Shown here piece after piece: positions 42,027 to 51,837 of a stretch of 64,000 nucleotides of DNA (positions are counted from its first letter, which is position 1; each line of letters starts with the position of its first letter). Both the position numbers and the translations under genes were made by a program. The DNA comes from Luteimonas_C sp035250245 (GTDB taxonomy: Bacteria > Pseudomonadota > Gammaproteobacteria > Xanthomonadales > Xanthomonadaceae). A model generated the notes under the pieces. It saw only the letters and a list, made by a program, of their open reading frames with translations, did not search any database and was not told the origin of the DNA. The stretch lies in assembly GCA_035250245.1 (NCBI GenBank), contig DATFFH010000091.1, forward strand, positions 1 to 64,000. Direction: 5' to 3'.

Positions 42027-43847
42027 ATGATCGATCTATTCAAGGGCGAGCTCCTGCGCTTCCGCTGGTGGGCGCTGGCCGCCGGCATCATCAATCTCGC
42101 CGTGCTGGGTTTCCTGAGCCGCATGGTGGACATGGCGCAGCAACCGCTGTTCGTCTATCAGGTGTTCGCCGCGGTGTATGCCGTGGCCGGCATCCTGCTG
42201 GGCATGTACCAGATGGGCACGTACCGCAAGCCGAACCAATGGCTTAACCTATTGCATCGCCCGCTGCACCGCCTGCACATCGCCGGCGCGCTGGCCGGTG
42301 CGGGTGCGCTGCTGTTGCTGCTGGCGACGGCCGTGCCGATCGGCCTGGTCGCGATGTACCAGGAAACGATGACCGCGCGCGTGGTCGACCTGCGCCACTG
42401 GATGCTGCCGCTGGCGGCATGGCTGATCGCGGTGTCGGGTTATCTGGCCGGCGCCTACGCGATGGTCGGCAATCGCCGCTATTCGTTCGCGGCTTTCCTG
42501 CTGCCGAACCTGTTCTTGTATGCGCAGGCGTCCGGCGTGGCGATGCTCGGCGTGCAGATCGTGGTCATCGCCTTCCTCGCGCTGCTGCTGGCGATCGCGT
42601 TCAAGCCCGACCCGGCCGCGCCTTCGCGCAATCCCGCGGCAGTGCTGGCGGTCGCGCTGCCGGTGCAGGTGGGCGCTTATTTCCTGATCTGGATGCTGGG
42701 CTACGGCATCGAAGTGATGTGGACGATCGCCGGCACGCATCCGCTCAACATGCCCGCGCCGCCGAAGGGCGGATACATCCAGGCCGACCGCGCCGAAGGC
42801 AAGGACATGCTGCTGCTCGGCATCGAAAACAGCCGCGACCCGGAAGCCGCGCTGTGGCGCGAGCAGGTCGCCTTGTCCGACGTGTACACGACCTATCCGC
42901 TGCGAAACCTGCCGCAGCAGGGCACGATGACCAACCTGTCGCCGATGGAATTCGGCGATGGCGACAACAACCTGTGGATGGTGTACAGCCACGACCGCGC
43001 GCGTTTCGTCACCCGCGGGCTGCGCGATCAGCGCCGGATCGGCGAAATGGGAGTGGGCGAAAAACAGGCCCCGTTCCCGGCGCCGACCATGCCGTACGGC
43101 GCGACCTATCTGTACAACGCGCATGCGGCCTACCAGTACGACAGCGAGCAGCAGCGGATGTTCGAGCGCTTCCGCCTGCCGGCGGGCGAGGTGATGGCCA
43201 GCCCGCCCGAGCCGGCCGGCGACAACATCGTGGTGCTCAGCGACCGCGCCGCCTATTTCTATCCCGGCCGCGAGGCTGTGAACGAACTGGACCTGCTGCA
43301 ACCGCTGATGCGCGTGGAGATGCCCGGCCCGGTCGGCAACCTCAGTCGGATGGACTTGATCGAAATGCTGGACGGCTACCTGGTGTCCTATACCTACACC
43401 TGGGGCGTATGGAGCGGCGAACTGCAGCATCCGTTCCAGCAAGTAGTGCGCGTGGACGGCAAGGGGCAGGCGCGGGAAGTCGCGCGCCGCGCACTCTCGA
43501 TCGACCTGCCGTCGATCTACACCAATCGCAACACCTGGCTGTCGCCGGCACTGCGCACGATCTGCCTGGCCGCGCAGGACCTGTTTGCCGCGCCCGATCC
43601 GCTACGCGCCAAGCCGGAACCGATGCCGGCGCCGATCCTGTGGCTGGCCGGCGCGTGCTGCCTGTTGTCATTGCTCGGTGCGATATGGCTGAGCGGACGG
43701 CAATCGCATTCGCCGCGAGCTCGCTGGGCGTGGGTCGCGTTGTGCGGGATCGTCGGGCTGCCGGCGTTGGCCAGCCTGTGGCTGCTCTATCCGCGTCGCG
43801 AAACGCTACCGATGGTCGCACCGCAAGCGCAGCCAGTCGCGGCCTGA
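42027..43847 (+). CDS. ABC transporter membrane subunit with large periplasmic-type domain
   Basis: 606 aa. About six hydrophobic helices lie in the first 245 residues (e.g. WWALAAGIINLAVLGFLS, LLLLLATAVPIGLVAMY, VALPVQVGAYFLIWMLGY). A soluble segment of about 290 residues follows (245-535), with repeated strand patterns (NNLWMVYSHDRARFVT, DGYLVSYTYTWGVW) suggesting a beta-rich domain. Two more helices come near the C-terminus (540-590). It is the membrane partner of the preceding ATPase, with ribosome site GAGGAC. The soluble domain is not one I recognise. It sits in an operon with a YtrA regulator and an S9 peptidase. Confidence 0.75.
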   Translation: MIDLFKGELLRFRWWALAAGIINLAVLGFLSRMVDMAQQPLFVYQVFAAVYAVAGILLGMYQMGTYRKPNQWLNLLHRPLHRLHIAGALAGAGALLLLLATAVPIGLVAMYQETMTARVVDLRHWMLPLAAWLIAVSGYLAGAYAMVGNRRYSFAAFLLPNLFLYAQASGVAMLGVQIVVIAFLALLLAIAFKPDPAAPSRNPAAVLAVALPVQVGAYFLIWMLGYGIEVMWTIAGTHPLNMPAPPKGGYIQADRAEGKDMLLLGIENSRDPEAALWREQVALSDVYTTYPLRNLPQQGTMTNLSPMEFGDGDNNLWMVYSHDRARFVTRGLRDQRRIGEMGVGEKQAPFPAPTMPYGATYLYNAHAAYQYDSEQQRMFERFRLPAGEVMASPPEPAGDNIVVLSDRAAYFYPGREAVNELDLLQPLMRVEMPGPVGNLSRMDLIEMLDGYLVSYTYTWGVWSGELQHPFQQVVRVDGKGQAREVARRALSIDLPSIYTNRNTWLSPALRTICLAAQDLFAAPDPLRAKPEPMPAPILWLAGACCLLSLLGAIWLSGRQSHSPRARWAWVALCGIVGLPALASLWLLYPRRETLPMVAPQAQPVAA

Positions 43848-43869
43848 AGCCTGGCGGACAAGGACCCCG

Positions 43870-45930
43870 ATGATGACGACGTTCCGAATCCTGTGCAGCA
43901 CGCTGGCGTTGTGCGCCCTGCTGCTCGCACCGCGAGCGCTCCCAGCACAGGCGGCCGAAAGCCTGCGCGCGGCGGCCGACGCCCAGCGCGCAATGCCGCG
44001 CGCCGCGCGCCAGCCGCGCACAGCCTTCCTCGAAAACCGCACGCTGGTAGCGGCGCAGCTTTCGCCGGCCGGCGATGCCGTGGCCTATCTGCGCGAAAAA
44101 AAGGACGCGCGCGACTTGTGGCTGCTGCCGGCGAACGGCGGCAGCGCCCGCATGCTGGTGGGCAGCACCCAGGCCGATCAACTGATGTGGTCTCGCGATG
44201 GCCGCTGGCTGTTCCTGCGCGCCTCGCGCGCGCTGAGCATCGTCGGCGTCGACGGCCGCACAGGTGTGCGCGTGCCACTGGGCGGCACCGAACGGCGCCG
44301 GGTGATGAAACTCGATCCGTCGCAACCGGCCTCGGTGCTGCTCGGCGAACGGGTGCGCGCCGGGAATGGCGAGCGCTGGCGCGTGGTGCGCGTGGACGCG
44401 GGCGGCAAGCGCACCGTACTGCGCGAGGACTCGCACTGGATTCACGATGTCGCGCTAGATGCGCAAGGCCGCATCGCCGCGCTGGCGCGTTTCGAAGGCG
44501 ACCACGACGCCCTCTATCGCGTGCGCGCGGACGGGACGCTGCACGAAGTGTTGCGCCTGCGGCCGATGGAGCGACTGGACCTGCTGGCGGCACGGGACGA
44601 TGGCAGCTTGCTGATGTCGGGCAACCCCGGCGGGAATTTCCGCCGCGTGATGCGGCTGGATGCGAACGACAAGCTGCACACCCTGCACCAGGATCCGCGC
44701 GGCGAAGCCGACCTCGACGAGGTCGCGATCGATCCGCGCACCCAACAGCCACTGGCCGCGAGCTATCGCAGCACCGTCGCCGCGACCTACGGCATCGGCG
44801 ACGCGCAAGCCGTGGTCGCGGATATCGCGCGCAAGTTCCCGGCCCGCGACATCGGCCTGCAAGCCGGCAACGGCCCGTCCGCGCGCTGGCTGGTGAGCGA
44901 GCGCGCGTCTACGCTACGCGATCCTCGCTGGTATCTGTACGACCCGCGCAATGGAAGCTTGCGCCGCATCCTGGACGATCCCGGCATCGTCGCGAATTCG
45001 TCGCCGGAATCGAGCCTCGCGCGCAAGCTCGCCATCGTCTACACCGCTTCCGACGGCAAGCGCGTGCACGGCTTCCTGTTGTTGCCGCCGGGCGTGGACG
45101 CCGCGCGCGCGCCGTTGATCGCGCAAGTGCACGGCGGGCCGATCAACCACTTCCGCGCCGGCTACGATGGCGTCGCCCAATTCCTCGCCAATCGCGGCTA
45201 CGTGGTGTTCCAGTCGAACTTCCGCGGCTCCACCGGCCACGGCCTCGCCTACACTTTCTCTTCGAACGGCGACTACGGCAACGGCCGCGTGCAACAGGAC
45301 ATCGTCGAAGGCGTGCGCTGGCTGCTGGCGCAAGGCATCGGCGACGCGAACCGCGTCGGCGTCGTCGGCCATTCCTTCGGCGGCTATTCGGCGTTGCTGG
45401 GCCTGACCTTCCAGCCCGAACTGTTCAAGGTCGGCGTGGCCGGCTCGCCGCCGGCGGACCTGGGTTGGTCGATGCGCTGGCTGCTGCAAGCCGGCGACCA
45501 GGGCGACTTGCCCGACCGCTCGCTCAAGCACACCCTCGCGGCTTTGTCGCTGGATTCCACCGATGCCGCGACCTATGCGCGCCTACACGGGCAATCGCCG
45601 CTGGTGAACGCGGCGAAGATGCGCCGTCCCTTGCTGGTCATCGCGGGCGGCGCCGATCGCACGGTGGCGATCCGCGAAGTCGTCAACTACGCCGCGACCC
45701 TGCAGGCAGCGAAGCGTCCGATGACCTTGCTGGTCGAACCGAACGGCGGGCATTCGCCGGTCGATCCGGTGCCGCGCGAGGCCTATCTGTTCGCGATGGA
45801 AACCATGTTGCAGCGACACCTCGGCGGTGCGGCACCGGAGCCGCCCGGCCAGCGCCTGCGTGCCTATCTGCGCCAGAACCTGCGCGTGGCCGGCCCTGAG
45901 TTCGCGAGGTACGCGCAAAAGCCGCGGTAG
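43870..45930 (+). CDS. S9-family serine peptidase (prolyl oligopeptidase type), secreted
   Basis: 686 aa with a signal peptide (1-28, ending PAQAAE). A beta-propeller-like region (about 50-400) precedes the alpha/beta-hydrolase catalytic domain. The triad is visible: S502 in GHSFGGYS, D596 in GGADRTV and H628 in NGGHSPVD. It is likely an acylaminoacyl/dipeptidyl-type exopeptidase in the periplasm. The start is at an ATGATG pair, 22 bases after the permease gene, so it belongs to the YtrA-ABC operon. That context suggests cleaving a peptide handled by the transporter (inference). The stop TAG is followed by a partial R5-like sequence. Confidence 0.88.
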   Translation: MMTTFRILCSTLALCALLLAPRALPAQAAESLRAAADAQRAMPRAARQPRTAFLENRTLVAAQLSPAGDAVAYLREKKDARDLWLLPANGGSARMLVGSTQADQLMWSRDGRWLFLRASRALSIVGVDGRTGVRVPLGGTERRRVMKLDPSQPASVLLGERVRAGNGERWRVVRVDAGGKRTVLREDSHWIHDVALDAQGRIAALARFEGDHDALYRVRADGTLHEVLRLRPMERLDLLAARDDGSLLMSGNPGGNFRRVMRLDANDKLHTLHQDPRGEADLDEVAIDPRTQQPLAASYRSTVAATYGIGDAQAVVADIARKFPARDIGLQAGNGPSARWLVSERASTLRDPRWYLYDPRNGSLRRILDDPGIVANSSPESSLARKLAIVYTASDGKRVHGFLLLPPGVDAARAPLIAQVHGGPINHFRAGYDGVAQFLANRGYVVFQSNFRGSTGHGLAYTFSSNGDYGNGRVQQDIVEGVRWLLAQGIGDANRVGVVGHSFGGYSALLGLTFQPELFKVGVAGSPPADLGWSMRWLLQAGDQGDLPDRSLKHTLAALSLDSTDAATYARLHGQSPLVNAAKMRRPLLVIAGGADRTVAIREVVNYAATLQAAKRPMTLLVEPNGGHSPVDPVPREAYLFAMETMLQRHLGGAAPEPPGQRLRAYLRQNLRVAGPEFARYAQKPR

Positions 45931-45995
45931 CCCGGAGCGGATGCGCGAAAGTCGGCGACGGACAAGCGCCCCGGGTCGTGGTCGGCCAAGCCAGG

Positions 45996-47078
45996 CTACA
46001 ACGCGGCGCCGCTTTCGGCGTCGAAGAAATGCAGTCGCTCGCCGGCCATGGCGATCGACATGGGCTTGCCGCGCTCGGGCAGCACGTTGGGCTCGAAACG
46101 CGCGATCAGCGGCTGCCGACCCAGGCGCAGGTTGACGTAGACCTCGCTGCCGACCGGTTCGACCACTTCGACTTCGGCTTCGAACGCGCCGGCCTCGCCA
46201 TGCTGCGCCGGTCGCAAGTGCTCCGGCCGCACGCCGACGGCGATGTCGCGGCCCAGCCATGCCTGCGGCGGCTTCGCGCCGTCGAGCGGCACGCGCGTGC
46301 CGTCTTCCAGACGCACCGCCAAGCCGTCGTCGGCAGACAAGCGGCCTTGCAGCACGTTCATCGCCGGACTGCCGAGGAAAGTAGCGACGAACAAGTTCGC
46401 CGGCTTCTCGTACAACGCCATCGGCGTGTCGATCTGCTGGATTTCGCCTTTGTCGAGCACGACGATGCGCTGACCCAGCGTCATCGCTTCGATCTGATCG
46501 TGGGTCACGTAAACCATCGTCGCGCCTAGTTGCCGATGCAGGCGCGCGATTTCGACCCGCATCGACAAGCGCAATTTCGCGTCCAGGTTCGAAAGCGGCT
46601 CGTCCAATAAGAAGGCTTGCGGTTGCCGCACCAGTGCGCGACCGAGCGCAACGCGCTGACGCTGGCCGCCGGACAACGCGGCCGGCTTGCGATCGAGCAA
46701 CGCGTCCAATTCCAAGGTCTTCGCCGCTTCGGCCACGCGCGAGGCGATCGCGGCCTTGTCGTGGCCGCGCAACTTCAATCCGAAGGCCAGGTTCTCGGCC
46801 ACGGTCATGTGCGGATACAGCGCGTAGCTCTGGAACACCATCGCGATGTCGCGATCCTTCGGCGCCACTTCGTTGACCACGCGCCCACCGATCTTCAGCG
46901 TGCCGGAGCTGATCGATTCCAACCCCGCGATCATCCGCAACAGCGTCGATTTGCCGCAGCCCGAAGGCCCGACCAGCACCAGCAGTTCGCCGTCGGCGAC
47001 TTCGAAACTGGCCCCAGCCACGGCCACGAAGCCGTTCGGATACACCTTGCGCACCTGGTCTAGCTGGACTTGGGCCAT
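45996..47078 (-). CDS. ugpC: ABC transporter ATPase, UgpC/MalK family (sugar import)
   Basis: 360 aa. Walker A GPSGCGKST (37-45), Q-loop FQSYALYPHMTV, signature LSGGQRQRVALGRALVR, Walker B FLLDEPLSNLD. A C-terminal OB-type regulatory domain (about 240-360) carries IAVGVRPEHLRP, as in MalK/UgpC/MsmK. One such ATPase often energises several CUT1 sugar importers, so it is the likely engine for the two permeases at 57951-59662, which have no ATPase beside them. It is divergent from the beta-glucosidase gene. Symbol by family only. Confidence 0.88.
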   Translation of the reverse strand: MAQVQLDQVRKVYPNGFVAVAGASFEVADGELLVLVGPSGCGKSTLLRMIAGLESISSGTLKIGGRVVNEVAPKDRDIAMVFQSYALYPHMTVAENLAFGLKLRGHDKAAIASRVAEAAKTLELDALLDRKPAALSGGQRQRVALGRALVRQPQAFLLDEPLSNLDAKLRLSMRVEIARLHRQLGATMVYVTHDQIEAMTLGQRIVVLDKGEIQQIDTPMALYEKPANLFVATFLGSPAMNVLQGRLSADDGLAVRLEDGTRVPLDGAKPPQAWLGRDIAVGVRPEHLRPAQHGEAGAFEAEVEVVEPVGSEVYVNLRLGRQPLIARFEPNVLPERGKPMSIAMAGERLHFFDAESGAAL

Positions 47079-47161
47079 CGGAACTCCGCTTGCCGGTGGG
47101 ATCGCCTGGACGACCTTAGACCACGCAGGCCGGACCTGCGCTGATTCTGTGCGGTCGCACC

Positions 47162-47209
47162 ATTACACTGGCCCGACGCATGCGGTATTCTGCCATGTAA
47201 TCGTTTTCA
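47162..47209 (+). promoter_or_regulatory. Putative promoter and LacI-family operator ahead of the beta-glucosidase
   Basis: TGTAATCGTTTTCA at 47196-47209 fits the LacI-family consensus TGNAANCGNTTNCA at every fixed position. Just upstream, ATTACA (47162-47167) and TATTCT (47186-47191), 18 bases apart, are a plausible -35/-10, placing the operator over the start region. Sugar-responsive LacI regulators in Xanthomonadaceae use such sites. No LacI gene lies in the window. It could also affect the divergent ugpC gene. Confidence 0.65.
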
Positions 47210-47246
47210 TGGGCTCCCGAGCCTGCCCACCGCCAAGGATCATGCG

Positions 47247-48623
47247 ATGAGCTCACCGGCTACTACCGCCACCAAGCAGTTTCCCCAAGGTTTCCTGTGG
47301 GGGTCGGCCACGGCCGCCCACCAGATCGAAGGTTCCCCGCTGGCCGACGGCGCCGGTCCCAGCATCTGGACCCGCTTCGCCCACACCCCGGGCATGACCT
47401 TGAACGGCGACACGGGCGACGTGGCCTGCGACCACTACCGTCGCTGGAAGGAAGATGTGGCGTTGATGAAGCAACTAGGCATGCAGGCCTACCGCTTCAG
47501 CGTGTCCTGGTCGCGGATCCTGCCCGAGGGTACCGGCCGGGTGAACCAGAAGGGCTTGGATTTCTATTCGCGCCTGGTCGACGAACTGCTGGCGAACGGC
47601 ATCGAACCGCTGCTCACGCTCTATCACTGGGATCTGCCCGCGGCGCTGGACGATCGCGGCGGCTGGCTCAACCGCGACTGCGCCGACTGGTTCGCTGACT
47701 ACGGCCGCGTGCTGTACCGCGCGCTCGATGGCCGGGTGAAGAAATGGGTGACGCTCAACGAACCGTGGGTGATCACCGATGGCGGCTATCTGCACGGCGC
47801 GCTGGCGCCGGGTCATCGCAGCCGCTTCGAAGCGCCGATCGCTTCGCACAATCTGATGCGTTCGCACGGCGCCGCCGTGCAGGCTTATCGCGCCGAAGGC
47901 AAGCACGAGATCGGCCTGGTGGTGAACATCGAGCCGAAATACGCCGCGTCGGATTCGGCCGAGGATCAGGCCGCGCTGCGCCGCGCCGACGCTTATATGA
48001 ATCGCCAGTATCTGGATCCGGCGATCCTCGGCAGCTACCCGGACGAAATGAAAGAAATCTTCGGCGAAGCCTGGCCAGACTGGCCGGCCGAGGATTTTGA
48101 CCTGATCAGACAAAAACTGGACTTCATCGGCATCAATTACTACACGCGCAACGTCACCCAGGCGAACGACAGTTACCCGTTGCGCGCCGGACCGGTCAAA
48201 CAGCCGCTCGCCACATACACGGAAACCGGCTGGGAAGTCTTCCCGCAGGGACTGACCGATCTTCTGGTCTGGGCCAAGGACCGCTACGGCAACATTCCGA
48301 CCTACATCACCGAAAACGGCGCCGCATTCTTCGATCCGCCCACAGCCGAAGGCGGTCGGATCCGCGACCCGCTGCGGATCGATTACCTCCGGAAGCATTT
48401 GTCCGCGATCCGCGACGCGATCGACGCCGGCTGCGACATCCGCGGCTATATGGTCTGGTCGCTGCTGGACAACCTGGAGTGGTCGCTGGGATACTCCAAG
48501 CGATTCGGCATCGTGCACGTGAACTACGGCACGCAGGAAAGGACGCCGAAAGACAGCGCGCGCTTCTACAGCAAGGTGATCGCCAGCAATGGCAGCGCGC
48601 TGGCCGACCCTCTCCCCTACTGA
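47247..48623 (+). CDS. bgl: GH1 family beta-glucosidase
   Basis: 458 aa, cytoplasmic (no signal peptide). TIM-barrel GH1 with the acid/base E172 in TLNEPW and nucleophile E356 in ITENGAA; substrate-site FLWGSATAAHQIEG, YHWDLP and WSLLDNLEWSLGY are present. It releases glucose from beta-linked disaccharides and short oligosaccharides. It stands first in a six-gene run; zwf starts 22 bases after its stop. The glucose it releases can be phosphorylated by the glk product two genes on. Confidence 0.92.
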   Translation: MSSPATTATKQFPQGFLWGSATAAHQIEGSPLADGAGPSIWTRFAHTPGMTLNGDTGDVACDHYRRWKEDVALMKQLGMQAYRFSVSWSRILPEGTGRVNQKGLDFYSRLVDELLANGIEPLLTLYHWDLPAALDDRGGWLNRDCADWFADYGRVLYRALDGRVKKWVTLNEPWVITDGGYLHGALAPGHRSRFEAPIASHNLMRSHGAAVQAYRAEGKHEIGLVVNIEPKYAASDSAEDQAALRRADAYMNRQYLDPAILGSYPDEMKEIFGEAWPDWPAEDFDLIRQKLDFIGINYYTRNVTQANDSYPLRAGPVKQPLATYTETGWEVFPQGLTDLLVWAKDRYGNIPTYITENGAAFFDPPTAEGGRIRDPLRIDYLRKHLSAIRDAIDAGCDIRGYMVWSLLDNLEWSLGYSKRFGIVHVNYGTQERTPKDSARFYSKVIASNGSALADPLPY

Positions 48624-48644
48624 CGGAGTCCGCTAGACCGCGCC

Positions 48645-50075
48645 ATGCACGACACCCTGTTGCTGTTCGGCGCCACCGGCGACCTCTCGCAGCGCTACCT
48701 GTTCCCTTCCCTGCAGCACCTGCTGCGCGACCGGCTGCTGCCGCCGGATTTCCGCGTGATCGCGGTTGGCCGCAGCGAGCACGACGATGGCGGTTTCCAG
48801 GCCTGGTTGCGCGAACGCCTGGCCAACGGCGACTCGCGCGACGATGCGGCGTTGGAAGACCTGCTCCACCGTACGCACTACATTGCACTGGACCTCAATG
48901 ACACCGCGGCGATGGCCGCGGCCTTGTCGCAGTACGCCGACCGTCCCAGCGTCAGCTATCTGTCCACGCCGCCCGACCTGTTCGCGCCAGCCACTCGCGG
49001 CTTGAAGGCCGCCGGCCTGCTGGAAGGCGAATCGCGGCTGGTGCTGGAAAAGCCGATCGGCCACGACCTGGCTTCGGCGCGCGAGATCAACGCCGCGCTC
49101 AAGGCGGCGCTGGACGAGTCGCGGATCTTCCGCATCGACCATTACCTGGGCAAAGCGCCGGTGCAGAACCTGCTGGCGCTGCGCTTCGGCAATACCCTGA
49201 TGGAAGCGGTGTGGCACAACCGCTGGATCGCGTCGGTCGACATCCTGGTCGCCGAGACCGCCGGTGTCGACGGCCGCGAAGGCTATTACGCGAATTACGG
49301 CGCGCTGCGCGACATGGTCCAGAACCACATGCTGCAGTTGCTGGCGCTGATCGCGATGGAGCCGCCCGGCGCGCTGGACGCGGACAGCATCCGCGACGAG
49401 AAGCGCAAAGTGCTCCGCGCGCTGCGGCCGATGGCGCCCACCGACGTCGGCACCCACAGCGTGCGCGGCCGTTACGAAGCCGGCGTGGTCGACGGCGAGC
49501 CCGTGCGCGGCTTCAAGCACGACAGCGACGTGGAAACCTTCGTCGCCGTGCGCGCGCATATCGACAACTGGCGCTGGGCTGGCGTGCCGTTCCGGATCGT
49601 CACCGGCAAGCGCATGCCCTCGCGCGCCACCGAAGTGGTGGTGTCGTTCAAGCCGGTCTCGCACTGGGTGTTCGAGCGACCTAGTAAGGAACGTGCGCGT
49701 TCCAACCGGCTGCGCATGCGATTGCAGCCGGAAGAAACCATCGAATTGGGCCTGATGGGCAGCCTGGCCGCGCCGGAATGGGGCGCGACCGAACTGCAGC
49801 CGATGTCGCTGGACCTGTCGATGTCGCCCGCACCCAAGCGCCGCATTGCCTACGAACGCCTGTTGGTCGATGCGCTGAAAGGTGACCAGACCCTGTTCGT
49901 GCGCGACGACGAAGTCGAAGCGGCTTGGCATTGGATCGACAGCATCAGCGACGCCTGGGAAGCCGCCGCCACACCGGTGCAGCCCTACCCGGCAGGCTCC
50001 TGGGGCCCTCCGGCTGCGACGGATTTTCTGCCCGCGACGCTGTTCGGCAACGGTCACAAGAAAAAAGCCTCATGA
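48645..50075 (+). CDS. zwf: Glucose-6-phosphate 1-dehydrogenase
   Basis: 476 aa. N-terminal NADP site GATGDLSQRYLFPSL, active-site RIDHYLGK with the catalytic-region His, and the conserved EKPIGHDLASA. Oxidises glucose 6-phosphate to 6-phosphogluconolactone. Its stop overlaps the glk start (ATGA). The gene is in an Entner-Doudoroff operon headed by a beta-glucosidase. Confidence 0.95.
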   Translation: MHDTLLLFGATGDLSQRYLFPSLQHLLRDRLLPPDFRVIAVGRSEHDDGGFQAWLRERLANGDSRDDAALEDLLHRTHYIALDLNDTAAMAAALSQYADRPSVSYLSTPPDLFAPATRGLKAAGLLEGESRLVLEKPIGHDLASAREINAALKAALDESRIFRIDHYLGKAPVQNLLALRFGNTLMEAVWHNRWIASVDILVAETAGVDGREGYYANYGALRDMVQNHMLQLLALIAMEPPGALDADSIRDEKRKVLRALRPMAPTDVGTHSVRGRYEAGVVDGEPVRGFKHDSDVETFVAVRAHIDNWRWAGVPFRIVTGKRMPSRATEVVVSFKPVSHWVFERPSKERARSNRLRMRLQPEETIELGLMGSLAAPEWGATELQPMSLDLSMSPAPKRRIAYERLLVDALKGDQTLFVRDDEVEAAWHWIDSISDAWEAAATPVQPYPAGSWGPPAATDFLPATLFGNGHKKKAS

Positions 50076-51094
50076 GCGCGATCGGCGAGCGCGTACTGTT
50101 GGCCGACATCGGCGGCACCAACGCCCGCTTCGCGCTGGCCGACGTCGATGCCGCCGAACCGCTACTGGCCGAGAGCGTGCGCGAATTCGCGGTCGCCGAT
50201 TTCCCTTCGCTCGGCGATGCCGCGCAGCACTATCTCGACAACATCGCGCCGACCCCGCTCGACGACGGCGGCATCCGCCGCGGCGTGTTCGCGGTCGCCG
50301 GCCGCGTCGACGGCGACCACGCACGGATCACCAACCATCCGTGGGTGATTTCCAAGCAGCGCGTGCGCTCCGCGCTCGGCTTCGACGATCTGCAGCTCAT
50401 CAACGATTTCGCCGCGCAGGCCATGGCCATCGTGCTGCTGCGCGGCGATGCGCTGGTGGCGATCGGCGGCGCGAACGTCGCGCCTTTCGACGCCCGCATC
50501 GACCGCAACTACGCAGTGATCGGCCCAGGCACCGGCTTGGGCGTCGGCGCGCTGATGGTGCGCGACGGACGCGCTTATCCGATCGAGACCGAAGGCGGCC
50601 ATGTCAGCTTTCCGCCCGGTACGCCGGAGGAAATCGAAATCCTGGAGCGTCTGTCCGCGCAGTTCGGGCGCGTTTCCAACGAACGGCTGATCTGCGGGCC
50701 GGGTTTGGTCAACATCCATCGCGCGCTGAGCGAGATCGCCGGCGTCGATCCGGGGCCGATGAAGCCCAAAGACATCACCGAACGCGCCGCGCAAGGCGAT
50801 CCGCTCAGCATGCGCAGCGTCGACGTGTTCTGCGCCGTGTTCGGCGCGATCGCCGGCGATCTGGTGCTGACCACCGGCGCCTGGGACGGCGTCTATCTCA
50901 CCGGCGGCCTGGTGCCGCGGATGCTGCCCGCCCTGCAGCATTCCGGCTTCCGCCAGCGCTTCGAACATAAAGGACGCTTCTCGTCCAACATGGCGGCGGT
51001 GCCGACGCTCGCCGTCGTGCACCCGCAGCCGGGATTGCTCGGCGCCGCTGCGCTGGCTTTGCAGCATCGGACATCGCCATCGGCGAGCGACTGA
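50072..51094 (+). CDS. glk: Glucokinase
   Basis: 340 aa from the ATGA overlap with zwf. ATP site LLADIGGTNARFALAD at the N-terminus, catalytic Asp in LINDFAAQAMAI, GPGTGLGVGAL, EGGHVSFPP and GVYLTGGLVPRML. Typical proteobacterial Glk (ROK-independent hexokinase fold). It phosphorylates glucose set free by the beta-glucosidase. The last base of its TGA stop is the first base of the pgl ATG. Confidence 0.95.
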   Translation: MSAIGERVLLADIGGTNARFALADVDAAEPLLAESVREFAVADFPSLGDAAQHYLDNIAPTPLDDGGIRRGVFAVAGRVDGDHARITNHPWVISKQRVRSALGFDDLQLINDFAAQAMAIVLLRGDALVAIGGANVAPFDARIDRNYAVIGPGTGLGVGALMVRDGRAYPIETEGGHVSFPPGTPEEIEILERLSAQFGRVSNERLICGPGLVNIHRALSEIAGVDPGPMKPKDITERAAQGDPLSMRSVDVFCAVFGAIAGDLVLTTGAWDGVYLTGGLVPRMLPALQHSGFRQRFEHKGRFSSNMAAVPTLAVVHPQPGLLGAAALALQHRTSPSASD

Positions 51095-51837
51095 TGCCCA
51101 TGTCCGCCCCACCGCCGATCCAAGACTCGTCCCGCCCCGGTCGGGTGAAATTCCACGCCTATCCGGATGCGGATGCCTGGGCCTGGAGTTGCGCGGTGGC
51201 GTTGGCGGCCAGCCTGCGTCGCGATCTGTCCGAACGCGGCCATGCGCGCCTGCTGCTCTCCGGCGGCACGACGCCGGCGCCGGTGTATCGCGCCTTGTCG
51301 AAGGCGCCGTTGGACTGGGACAACATCGATGTGGCCCTGGTCGACGAGCGTTGGCTGCAACCTGACGATCCGGACAGCAATGCGCGCTTGGTCCGAGAAC
51401 ATCTGTTGCAGAACCACGCCAAGGCTGCGCATTTCGAACCGATGACCCGGCTCGGACGCACCCTGGAGGAAGCCGTCGCCGGCGCCAATGCGCATGCGCG
51501 CCAGGCGACCACCGCTGCGGTGCTGGGTATGGGCGAAGACGGGCATACAGCGTCATTGTTTCCCGGCTCGCGCGACCTGCCGCGCGCCTTGGCCAGCAAA
51601 TCCGATTACGTCGCCTTCGATGCCAGCGGCTGTCCCGGCGCGGGACCTTGGCCGTTGCGGATCAGCCTCACGCCGCACGGCTTGTCGAAAGCCGGCGAAC
51701 GCTTGTTGCTGGTTCGCGGCGACGCCAAGCGACGCTTGCTGGACCGCGCGCTGGACAGCGACGACGCCAGCCTCATGCCGGTGCGGATAGCCTTCACCAC
51801 GCCCGGCGCCCCGCTCCAAATCCACTGGTGTCCGTAG
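51094..51837 (+). CDS. pgl: 6-phosphogluconolactonase
   Basis: 247 aa, DevB/NagB-type fold: LLLSGGTTPAPVYRALS, VALVDERWL and LGMGEDGHTASLFPGS with the expected Asp/Glu/His cluster. It hydrolyses 6-phosphogluconolactone to 6-phosphogluconate. Start at 51094 overlaps the glk stop by one base (TGATG); an in-frame ATG six bases on is the alternative. Confidence 0.93.
   Translation: MPMSAPPPIQDSSRPGRVKFHAYPDADAWAWSCAVALAASLRRDLSERGHARLLLSGGTTPAPVYRALSKAPLDWDNIDVALVDERWLQPDDPDSNARLVREHLLQNHAKAAHFEPMTRLGRTLEEAVAGANAHARQATTAAVLGMGEDGHTASLFPGSRDLPRALASKSDYVAFDASGCPGAGPWPLRISLTPHGLSKAGERLLLVRGDAKRRLLDRALDSDDASLMPVRIAFTTPGAPLQIHWCP

Noticed and set aside
42419..43873. A 484-codon plus-strand frame overlapping the ABC membrane subunit
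   Set aside because: Arg-rich out-of-frame reading of the permease gene; the permease frame has clear membrane helices and operon spacing.
45931..45995. A terminator between the S9 peptidase and ugpC genes
   Set aside because: The 65-base convergent gap has GC-rich sequence but no stem followed by a T-tract on either strand.
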